Under the pieces are notes generated by a model, which had not been told where the DNA came from, did not search any database, and worked only from the letters and a program-made list of their open reading frames with translations. The position numbers were made by a program, and so were the translations under genes. DNA of 64,000 bases. Source: Bombyx mori. Lineage: Eukaryota > Arthropoda > Insecta > Lepidoptera > Bombycidae. Below, piece by piece: positions 10,681 to 19,384 of this stretch (positions are counted from its first letter, which is position 1; each line of letters opens with the position of its first letter). The stretch is taken from positions 7,750,753 through 7,814,752 of the forward strand of contig NC_085135.1 in assembly GCF_030269925.1 (NCBI RefSeq), in the 5' to 3' direction.

Positions 10681-12744
10681 TCACAAAGAGGTATTATTAT
10701 CATTTATAACAGAAAAATTATCATGTTGCGGTTTCATAATGCCGGTGTAACTCACTTCAGGTACGTCACCCATAAGAACATAACCGAAGGTTGTTTCTAC
10801 GGCAGGTGGCGCTAGTGAGCCAGTATCTATACGATTACCTAAGTATATATATGGAAATAACTGAGCACCTAACACCATATCAATCACACCTGGAACGTTC
10901 CAATTTGAATCGGCAAGCGGTAAATTACGTATATGATTCATATTTGAGGAATTTATAAAATAAGCGGGTAATTTATCTGTAATAGAGTCTACTACTAATG
11001 CGTGAATATAATATTTAATAGGAGAAAATCTAGATTCAATATTTAAATAAACATATCCGTGAATCGGGCGAGCGGTTAATCCAATACCTCTAATATAAGA
11101 ATTATTTAAAGGTATAATCGGTAATTTAAGTAATTTACAACAATTGACAGTTATTAAATTATTTTGGGAACCATTATCTATTAAAGATCTAACTATTTTA
11201 CGTTCCCCTTTATTCGAGTGAGCGTATATTTGAGCGGTTGATAATAAAATATTACTATTCGATTTTATTTCCGAACTGTGAGTCAACGTGGTAGCGGTCG
11301 TATTATTTTGTTGTTGTATCGTTTTCTTAGAGTGTAAACAAGTATTCGAAGCGGCATCATGATGATCGTAACTCTGAACAACAGGTTGAGATTGAACCTG
11401 GGACCGACCGTAATCGGACCGCGCGGCATCACTCGGAATTCCATGTACCTGCGACCGACTGACCTGCCTGTCCATGTCAGCGTAGTCATTCGATGGACTG
11501 GGTACGCTTTTCCTATTTCGATTCGCCCGTTTATTACCAAAACACAATAAAGTATGATGATATTTCTTACAATTATTGCATGTTAACTTTGATTGACATG
11601 CTTTTAATGTATGCGATAAGCTTAAACAATTTATGCAACCCTTGTTCGATTTAATAAAATCATAACGTGCTTGCGGTGAAATCATATTTTTAAATTCATT
11701 ACAACGATATAACTGCGTGTGGTGCGAGCTCGAGCAAAGATCGCACGTAGATAAGGATCTACCTGTGCACGAAACCGGTTTGTTAACCCTTTCAGTGCGG
11801 ACTGGGTCATTATAACTATTAGAAATAAAAGATTTATGATTTTTAGATTTCTCTATGTTACATTTCGGTGCAGAGCGTTCTAATATTTTAATCTGATCCT
11901 GTATGAATTTAATAAACATTTCAGTTGTGGGTATTTTAATACCACGAACCGATGCTTCAAAAGAATGTAACGTTTGAGGATCCAACCTTCTCAGTGAGCA
12001 TTGTAATAAAATAAAATCAGTTAAATCGAGTAAATTTAATTGTTTTAAAGCGGCAATCGAAGATGAAATTTTTTCAATATACTACATATTTAAACTATTT
12101 GCGGTAGGTGAACAATTTTTTAAATCTAATATATTATTCAGATAATGACATCCTAAAGCTCGTTTATCCTGATATTTACTAATTAGATTCGACCAAATAA
12201 TATTATATGTTTCACCTGTGGGTATTATACCAGCGGTTAACTTTAATGCACTATGTGTTAATTTGTCCATTAAATACTGCACACGTTGCGCATCACACAG
12301 TTGCGGGTTATCGTGAATGTTAGCTTTAAAAGCCTGGTAAAATGTTTCCCATCCTTCAAGAGAGCGTCCGTCAAAGGAAGGAAGTGAAATTGTTGGCAAT
12401 GTTACATTTATGGCGGCGGTAGTTCTCATTACATTTGACGAATTACCAATTTTAATTTTGTTACGAGCGCGTCTTACGTAATTATATAACGTGTCAAAAG
12501 ACGATAAAGCTGCGTATTCAGGCTCAACTTCGGGGTTTTGCTTTAAATTTAAATCATTGATATCATCCAAATTGCTTTCAAATCTAACACGCATGTCATC
12601 AATCGATTCTGATTCGGCAAGAAAAGTTTCAATTAATTCCGAATCAAACTCCGAAATATTTTTTGATTTATTATATAAATCATTAATTTGTGCAAATGCT
12701 AAATTATTCTTCGCGATAAGTTTCTTTAGTTGTCTATTTTCCAT
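10681..12744 (-). pseudogene. gag-pro: BEL gag-protease, one internal TAG, ends in TGA
   Basis: Structural and protease part of the BEL polyprotein. The start is taken as the ATG at 12744 (MENRQLKKL). The N-terminal half carries the BEL gag domain (DUF1759-like; LPSFDGRSLEGW). An in-frame TAG at 12082-12084 interrupts it, and the same frame continues as YIEKISSSIAALKQL, so the stop is probably a nonsense mutation. Further on are Cys/His knuckles (CDLCSSSHHTQLYRC; CINCLSLSH; CNNCKKYHH) and a retropepsin-like motif, LIDNGSQNN, typical of the Pao-type protease (DUF1758). The frame ends at TGA 10681-10683 and pol follows in the same frame. The start could also be a few codons upstream. Confidence 0.85.
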
Positions 12745-12949
12745 AATGAAGTTTTGAAATAACTGACTAAAAAATAACACTAAATGAACTAAGTTAATAA
12801 ATATAATTCAATATGCGGTTACGAGTTATTATTACTAATAGCGATGAATGTAATTAACTTTCACATACAATACAATGCTGTAACAAAATGGCGAATGGGG
12901 GTAATCATAAATTAATTCTAATTTTAATTAAAATTTAAGCTGGATCTAA

Positions 12950-12967
12950 TCCAGGCTCGCAGGACCA
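12950..12967 (-). promoter_or_regulatory. tRNA primer-binding site of the BEL element
   Basis: A few bases inside the 5' LTR the minus strand reads TGGTCCTGCGAGCCTGG, starting with the TGG that pairs with a tRNA CCA end. The tRNA is not identified with confidence; tRNA-Tyr looked closest from memory, with mismatches. Confidence 0.65.
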
Positions 12968-12972
12968 AACTT

Positions 12973-13524
12973 TGGGGTAGCAAGGGGGCGTGTAAATAGC
13001 CCTCCTGCGGCGGGAGCATATAAAGCGGGGTTGTAGAAAGGCGTGTGAATAGCCGTCCTAAGCGGTATGTGACAAATGTTTGTCACTTATAATTAGCGGA
13101 GCGGTAAAACTATATAGCGGTAAACAAAAGCTAGTAATCAAACTAAAGATATAAATTAAATACACATAAGCGAGCGGGCGGGCGAATGATTACACGGAAG
13201 CAGCAATAAAATGGCAATACATTAAAAGAACTTGCACTCACCTGTAGACCTTGCCAGTGACTGTGGTGCGGGCTTCGGCGATGGAAGCACGCGGGCGGCG
13301 GGAGGGGGGCGAAGCTCACGTAGCTTTTCGTAAGCACAAGCACTACATGCACTACGGTACATGTGCCGCCATCTAGGCAGCTAGCGGTGAAGCGTTATCG
13401 ATCGGGAACTAACACCACGCTTTGGATTAAATTACGCTCGCCGTAATTAGTAACTGACAAACTCCAAAGGTGGCGCCATCCCAATAATTCATTAGCATCC
13501 CATTACTAAATCCGCGCGTGACCA
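12973..13524 (-). repeat. BEL 5' LTR (552 bp)
   Basis: Direct copy of 6548-7099. It lies upstream of gag on the minus strand, so it is the promoter-bearing 5' LTR. It is followed, on its low-coordinate side, by the primer-binding site. Confidence 0.95.
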
Positions 13525-14454
13525 TGCACATCAAATTAGCAAACGCAACATTAAAGCTATTGCAAGAATTTGACTACACTGAATGACTTTATGAATTGAC
13601 AAAAAGAGGTAACAATGAAAGAAAATCAGCACAAAACGAAAACACGTTTTTTTTAATGCTTATTGTAAGAATGAAAACGTATGTAAGTATCTACTACCCT
13701 GCACGCAGTAAAATAATTTAATAACATGTTTATCAATTGATTTCCTTGTCTCTATGACCGCGAACTAATAAAGTTTAGCAACAGTGCATATTTGTATCAG
13801 CATCATTTGGTTTATACAATCGACCTAGTGATTTCGTGCGATCCGAGAATTATAAACGAAGTAGAAGTTGCAAATAGGTGAGATAAGATCGACCGTGCAT
13901 TTCTATGATCAAGTTATTGAAAATCGATGCATATCGACTGGTTATCTCAAAAACGTGTGTATTAGAAAAGTTCGGTGGCATCAGAAAGTGAGATCGAATT
14001 TAAGTGAGTCAGACTAGGAAACAGTTTTCCACAGCCAAAAACGAAACAACGTCGAAGCCGATAATAAACAAAATTGCGCATTAGAAAAAATGTGAAACTG
14101 TCTAAATTCTGATGATGGATAAAATTCCAAACATCAGTAAGCCTCGTAAATTCATGTTACTCATGATTGATGAATTAACGATAAGCGTACTTTCTTAGTT
14201 GTTCAGTCTTCAATCAAAAATATGAGAGACACATTTATGACTTGTAGACGTAGTCTAGAAGAATATTGGTTTGAAGTTCCCTAAATTGCACATCAAATAA
14301 GCAAACGCAACATTCAAGTTATCGCAAGAATTCGACTACACTGAATTACTTTATGAATTGACAAAAAGAGGTAACAATGAAAGAAAATCAGCACAAAACG
14401 AAAATACGTTTTTTTTAATGCTTATTGTAAGAATGACAACGTATGTAAGTATCT
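13525..14454. repeat. 762-bp satellite, middle block (rest of unit 9, part of unit 10)
   Basis: After the target duplication the array resumes with gcacatcaaattagcaaac and runs through a unit start at 13866, then stops at gtaagtatct (14454). Unit 9 (6123-6547 plus 13530-13865) totals 761 bp, one base short because of a deletion near 6390. Several substitutions near 13640-13800 and 14300-14345 mark these as slightly older copies. Confidence 0.93.
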
Positions 14455-14508
14455 TATTATATTATATATCATATCATATATTATATATATATCATATTAT
14501 ATATTTTA
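14455..14508. repeat. TA-rich low-complexity stretch
   Basis: About 54 bases of tatatatcatat-type sequence joining the satellite to the Jockey-like fragment. No gene. Confidence 0.85.
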
Positions 14509-14524
14509 ACGGGACCTGTCCCTC

Positions 14525-15575
14525 TTGTGGCTGCGCGTAGACCATGGGGGTTGTACCCGAGTCTACGCGTGCCTGTACAGGTCCCAGAGCAGTGATGCAG
14601 GTTCAGCTCTGATAGAGCATGTGCAAGAGGGAACTAACCGCGTGCTTGAGCAGTACTCATCTGCGGAGGTGGTGGTTCTTGGAGACTTTAACGCTCACCA
14701 CCAATTGTGGCTGGGGTCCAGAACCACTGACCTCCCGGGTCGGGCTGCCTACGATTTCGCCTTGGCCTACGGCCTCTCCCAGCTGGTGACACAGCCCACC
14801 CGTGTCCCAGATATTGAGGGGCACGAGCCTTCTCTGTTGGACCTTCTGCTGACTACCGATCCAGCCGGATACAGTGTGGTGGTCGACGCTCCGCTTGGAT
14901 CGTCTGATCACTGCCTTATCCGTGCTGCCACACCACTTTCTCGTCCTAGTCGTGGAACGACGACCAGGTATCGAAGAGTTTGGCAGTATTTGTCAGCAGA
15001 TTGGGATGGATTGCGTGAATTTTACGCATCCTACCCATGGGAGCGGTTCTGCTTTTCCTCTGCTGATCCTGACGTCTGTGCGGACCGTCTTAAAGACGTG
15101 GTGCTCCAGGGGATGGAATTGTTTATTCCCTCCTCTGAAGTGCCCGTTGGGGGTCGCAGCAGACCCTGGTATAACAATGCCAGCAGGGATGCTGCACACC
15201 TCAAGCGGTCCGCATACGTGGCATGGGATAATGCCAGGAGACGTCAGGACCCTAACATCTCAGAGGAAAGGCGGAAATATAACGCCGCTTCCAGGTCCTA
15301 CAAGAAGGTTATTGCCAAGGCGAAGTCGGAGCACGTTGCTAGAGTTGGCGAGCGACTAAAGAGCTATCCCTCTGGGAGCCGTGCTTTTTGGTCGCTCGCC
15401 AAAGCCGCAGAAGGAAACTTTTGCAGGTCTAGTCTCCCACCACTGCGAAAGTCCGATGACAGTCTGGCCCATAGTGCGAAAGAGAAGGCTGACCTTCTGG
15501 TCAAACTCTTCGCCTCGAACTCGACCGTGGACGACGGGGGTGCCACACCACCGAACATCTCCCGGTGTGATAGTT

Positions 15576-15579
<4 letters not shown>
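14525..15579 (+). pseudogene. Jockey-like ORF2, endonuclease part (fragment)
   Basis: Reads as the C-terminal part of an AP-like endonuclease, which nicks target DNA for target-primed reverse transcription: VVVLGDFNAHH near residue 50 (catalytic Asn/Asp region), LDLLLTTD, then GSSDHCLIRA with the final His. Next comes the linker before the RT (PWYNNASRDAAHLKRS, YKKVIAKAKSEH). The N-terminal endonuclease and all of ORF1 are missing. At 15579 the frame is cut by the R1-A insertion, and it resumes at 22604. The poly-F end of the naive ORF is just the R1 poly(T) tract. Confidence 0.85.
15564..15579. repeat. Target-site duplication of R1-A (left copy)
   Basis: ggtgtgatagttccct, repeated at 22588-22603. 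It interrupts the Jockey-like frame. Sixteen bases as counted, possibly shorter by one or two because of ambiguity at the poly(T) side. Confidence 0.9.
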
Positions 15580-15621
<42 letters not shown>

Positions 15622-16135
15622 CGGGTAGAGGGCCGAACCTCCTACGAGGTCCCCGCGCAAAAGGGGCGCGCGGGGTATGTGAGACTCAACGATCTGCATG
15701 GTGTTGTGAGCAGACCGCGGGCCCAAGGATTTTAGAGCCCACCCACTAAACGACTCCCCTGCACTCTTACACCCGACGTCCGATCCCCTCCGAGGTCAGA
15801 ACCCGGATGAGGTAGGGGGGCTACCGCGGTCAACACTACAACCAGACAGCGCGGCTCACCCCAAGGACGCCCAGCCGACGGAGCCTTCGAGGCGAATCGA
15901 AGGCTCTGAAACGTCGGCCGTCTCGGTACGGCAGCCCGTCGGGCCGCCCAGACGGTGCCGCTGGTGTCCCGGAATACCCCGCTGGACCAGAACCAGCCTG
16001 CCGGGTCGGGACGCGATACACCGTCGACCGGTCGCTCTATTCACTCCACGGCAGCGCGCTAGAGTGCTGGTAGCGCGCCGCGCGGCCTCACCCCCTCAGG
16101 TCGCCCCTTGACCTTCACCGGGGGGAGGCCGCCAC
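15579..16135 (-). other. R1-A 3' UTR and poly(A) tail
   Basis: About 510 bp between the ORF2 stop and the A tail, then about 43 As (Ts on the plus strand). Highly similar copies of this 3' UTR lie at 36332-36845, 53091-53604 and 53910-54423. A second, diverged version is at 39433-39850 and 44518-45092. The 3' UTR is what the reverse transcriptase normally recognises in R1/R2-type elements. Confidence 0.9.
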
Positions 16136-19100
16136 CTACAGGGGCCGGGACGTACGGGCGTATTCCCGCCTCCGGCCCCCGGCTCGACGGCGACGGATCG
16201 GTGCGGAAAGGGAAGAGCTCTCCCTCTCTCGCTCCGCCGCCTCCTTCTGCGAGATGGTGGACTCGCAGAAGTCGAGCATCGCCTTCCAGGACGCGTCGCT
16301 GCCGAGCATCGTAGCCACGACGCGCGGCAGCGAGAGGTCCTCTCCTATGACCGCGACGAGGGCGGCGCGTTGCTCGTCGAATCCAGAGCAACGCGCCAGC
16401 GTGTGTTCCGCTGTGTCTTCCTCGTCGCGGTCCGCGCAGTGGTGGCACTGCGCCGTCGGTTCCCTTCCGGCTATCTTGTGCAAGTACCGGCCGAAACAAC
16501 CATGGCCGGTAAGCATCTGCGTTAGCCGGAAGGTGAGGCATCCGCGGTCGCGGCCCACCCAGTCCGCGAGAACCGGGCGGACCGCCTCGACGGTTCGGAG
16601 GCCGGCCGACGGGTCCGCCAAGCGGCGAGACCACGCCTCCAGCACGGACCGCCGAGAGTGGAGCCTCCGCGCTCGAACTACACCTTCGCCGGGGCGCCCT
16701 TCCCCCCTAGAGCGGAGGTCGCTACGCCACCTGTAATCGGCAGCGAGCGCCTCCGCCTCCAGGTCCCAGGGTGGCGCCCCGGCGAGCAAGCACGCCGCCT
16801 CGAAGGAGACGGTGCGGTATCCTCGGATCGCCCTGACCGCGATCGCACGCTGCGGACGTCGCAGAGCCGCGACGTTCTTGCGGGTCAGGGCGCGGCACCA
16901 TACGGGAGCCCCGTATAGTGCCATCGACCGCACCACCCCCATGTAGAGGCGGCGCGCCACCTGATCGGGACCCCCGACGTTTGGAAGCAGCCGGCTCAGA
17001 GAGCCGGCCGTCGCCATCAGTCGAGGGCCCAACTTCTCAAAGTGAGCGCGGAAGTTCCACCGACTATCCAGTTCGAGGCCGAGGTACCGAAGACCGGTCA
17101 CCCCAACCCCGACGCGGACGCCTCCGATCACGAGGTGGGCACCCACAGGCGGCGCTCGTCCCGGCCCGTGAAAAAGCAGGGCCTGGGTTTTATCGAGCGC
17201 CACCTCGAGCCCCAACCGTCGGATCCTAGTGACGACGTGTGCCACGCCTGCGCACGCCAGACGGGCAGACTCCCGGTAGTCCCTCCCCGGAGCCACGACC
17301 AACGTGTCGTCGGCGTAACATATTACGCTCAGCCCGGGGAGGGGACCCCGAATGACGCCCCGCAGGACCCAGTCGTAGCCGATGTTCCACAGCAGGGGGC
17401 CCAGGACAGACCCCTGCGGAACACCGCGCTCGACGGGGAAGCGGTACATCGTCCCACCGTGTCCGATGCACTGGATCGACCTGCCCTCGAGGTAGGAGCC
17501 GATCAGTCGGCGGAGGTATGCGGGGACGCCGTGATACTCCAGCGCCCCCGCGATCACCGACCAGGGCAGGGTGTTGAAGGCGTTCCTTACATCTAAGGAT
17601 AGCGCCATCGCCACCCCGCCCCGGGATACGGCTTCGTCGGAGAGGGCCCGCACGCGCAGAATTGCGTCGATAGTCGAGCGGCCCTCTCTGAAGCCGTATT
17701 GCTCCGCCGAAAGATCGGGACCCGTCTCGGTCAGGTGCCGGACGATGCGGGCGGCGACGATTCTCTCGAGCATCTTGCCCGCTTCGTCCAGCAACACGAT
17801 GGGGCGATAGCCCGCGGGTGAGTCCGCGGGGCGCCCGTCCTTCCGCAGAAGGACCAGTCTGCCCGTCTTCCATTTCGACGGGAACCGTCCCGACTCGAGG
17901 CACGCTTCGAAAAGCCCCCCGAGCCGGTCCCCTAGGGCCTCGAAGGCCAAGCTCCAGACCCGGCCGTGAACGCCGTCAGGGCCGGGGGCCGTGTCCTTCG
18001 CTCTCATTTTGGACACGGCCGCATGGATCTCCGCCCCCGTGATAGGGGGAGGGGGCTCCTCGGCAGCGGGAACGCTGGGGCGACGTGGAGGTGTGCCCCA
18101 CGTGGCGTCCATCTGGGGGGGCTCAAAGTCCCCCCCCGCTGCCGGCGGGAAAAGCGCGGAAACTATCTCCCGCAGCTGCCGAGGCTGGAGCCGCTCGGTC
18201 ACCGGGAGCGCCCACGGCTGCAGTTTCCTGCGAACCATCTTGTATGGGCGCCCCCAGGGATCTTCGTCGAGCGACTCCAGGAGAGTCTTCATGCTCTGCT
18301 TCTTGGCCTCGCCGATGGCCAGCTGCAGCGCCGTCTGCTTTTGACGACAGTCAGCGTGCAGCTGGGCCGCCGTCTCCGCGAACGCAGCGTCGCGACGACG
18401 GCGGCGGCGGTGGCGTGCGCTCCGGCGGCGCGCCCTCACGCACTCCTCACGGAGTCTCGCGATCTCGGGCGACCACCAGAACGCACCCCCACGTGGTGCT
18501 CGGGGGCCGACCCGGGGCATGGCGGCATCACAAATGTTTGCCATGGTGCCCCGGAACCAGTCGACCTCCGCATCCACGTCCGCGAGCCGCGCGGGTTTTG
18601 GCGCCCACGCAGCAACAGCGGCCGCCTCCATCAGCAACTCCTTGTTCATCCGTTTCAAGGCCCACCTGGGGAACGAACGGGGCGCACCTTGCGGGAGCTC
18701 CTCCTCGCCGCGGGCGCCCGCGGCTGACGACGACGACAAGGAGGAGGCGGAGAGCTCGAATCGGACGTATCTGTGGTCCGAGAGCGTCTCCGCCCCCTCG
18801 AGTACGCGCCAGCCGCGGGTTCGGCATGCGACGGACGGGGACGCGAACGTCACGTCCACATGAGACTGCCCGTTCCACCGCACGCAAGTCGCAACCGAAC
18901 CTCTGTTTATGAGAAAGAGGCTGGTCGCGATCGCCCACTCCGAAAGGGCCTCGCCTCGCGCATCCGTGCGGGGGGAACCCCAAGCCGTGCACTTGGCATT
19001 GAAGTCCCCCGCGACGATGACAGGGCGGGACCCGAGGCGGTGTAAAAGCGCCTCGAGCCCGCCCAGAAACCGTTCGAATTCGGCGAGGCTCCTGTTCGGA

Positions 19101-19384
19101 GAAAAGTACGCCCCGATCACGACGGTCCCGTCGATCCTAGCCGCAACGTACCCGGGTCCCCTGGCCACCATATCCAAGGGGGGTAACGCCGCGGACTGTC
19201 GTAATATAATGGCCACGGAGCCGTCGACGTCCCCGATCCAGCAGTCCTGGTCAGTGGGGACGAAATACGGCTCCGCGGCGACAGCAACATCGATTGACCA
19301 CTCCGCCATGGTGTGGACGAGGAGATCCTGTGCCCTGGCGGAGTGGTTCAAATTACATTGGAGGAAGCGATGGACGCAACCCAT
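16136..19384 (-). CDS. R1-A ORF2: endonuclease-reverse transcriptase, 1082 aa
   Basis: Intact. N-terminal AP-like endonuclease (about residues 1-225): FLQCNLNHSA, AAEPYFVP, VAGDFNAKCTAWGS and LSDHRYVRFE with the terminal catalytic His. A basic linker rich in Arg follows (RRRSARHRRRRRR). The reverse transcriptase is at about 430-720: KDTAPGPDGVHG, YRPIVLLDEAGK, YGFREGRSTIDAI, LDVRNAFNTLPW, GVPQGSVLGPLLW and CYADDTLVV. Near residue 985 is a CCHC-like zinc finger, CHHC...HTLARC, as in other R1-clade ORF2 proteins. It nicks DNA and copies the element RNA at the nick. The ATG at 19384 overlaps the ORF1 stop. The GC-rich frames on the opposite strand are shadows. Confidence 0.95.
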   Translation of the reverse strand: MGCVHRFLQCNLNHSARAQDLLVHTMAEWSIDVAVAAEPYFVPTDQDCWIGDVDGSVAIILRQSAALPPLDMVARGPGYVAARIDGTVVIGAYFSPNRSLAEFERFLGGLEALLHRLGSRPVIVAGDFNAKCTAWGSPRTDARGEALSEWAIATSLFLINRGSVATCVRWNGQSHVDVTFASPSVACRTRGWRVLEGAETLSDHRYVRFELSASSLSSSSAAGARGEEELPQGAPRSFPRWALKRMNKELLMEAAAVAAWAPKPARLADVDAEVDWFRGTMANICDAAMPRVGPRAPRGGAFWWSPEIARLREECVRARRRSARHRRRRRRDAAFAETAAQLHADCRQKQTALQLAIGEAKKQSMKTLLESLDEDPWGRPYKMVRRKLQPWALPVTERLQPRQLREIVSALFPPAAGGDFEPPQMDATWGTPPRRPSVPAAEEPPPPITGAEIHAAVSKMRAKDTAPGPDGVHGRVWSLAFEALGDRLGGLFEACLESGRFPSKWKTGRLVLLRKDGRPADSPAGYRPIVLLDEAGKMLERIVAARIVRHLTETGPDLSAEQYGFREGRSTIDAILRVRALSDEAVSRGGVAMALSLDVRNAFNTLPWSVIAGALEYHGVPAYLRRLIGSYLEGRSIQCIGHGGTMYRFPVERGVPQGSVLGPLLWNIGYDWVLRGVIRGPLPGLSVICYADDTLVVAPGRDYRESARLACAGVAHVVTRIRRLGLEVALDKTQALLFHGPGRAPPVGAHLVIGGVRVGVGVTGLRYLGLELDSRWNFRAHFEKLGPRLMATAGSLSRLLPNVGGPDQVARRLYMGVVRSMALYGAPVWCRALTRKNVAALRRPQRAIAVRAIRGYRTVSFEAACLLAGAPPWDLEAEALAADYRWRSDLRSRGEGRPGEGVVRARRLHSRRSVLEAWSRRLADPSAGLRTVEAVRPVLADWVGRDRGCLTFRLTQMLTGHGCFGRYLHKIAGREPTAQCHHCADRDEEDTAEHTLARCSGFDEQRAALVAVIGEDLSLPRVVATMLGSDASWKAMLDFCESTISQKEAAERERESSSLSAPIRRRRAGGRRREYARTSRPL

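Larger units (their letters stand above)
6548..13524 (-). mobile_element. BEL/Pao LTR retrotransposon inserted in satellite unit 9
   Basis: Element of 6977 bp read on the minus strand, bounded by two 552-bp LTRs that start TG and end CA. The 5-bp duplication tgcac flanks it (6543-6547 and 13525-13529). Joining the two sides, less one TGCAC, gives one normal satellite unit, so the insertion point is exact. The LTRs differ at about five positions (about 99% identical), indicating a recent insertion. Order on the minus strand: LTR, primer-binding site, gag, protease, RT/RNase H, integrase, polypurine tract, LTR. That is the BEL/Pao order, and no env ORF is seen. Confidence 0.95.
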
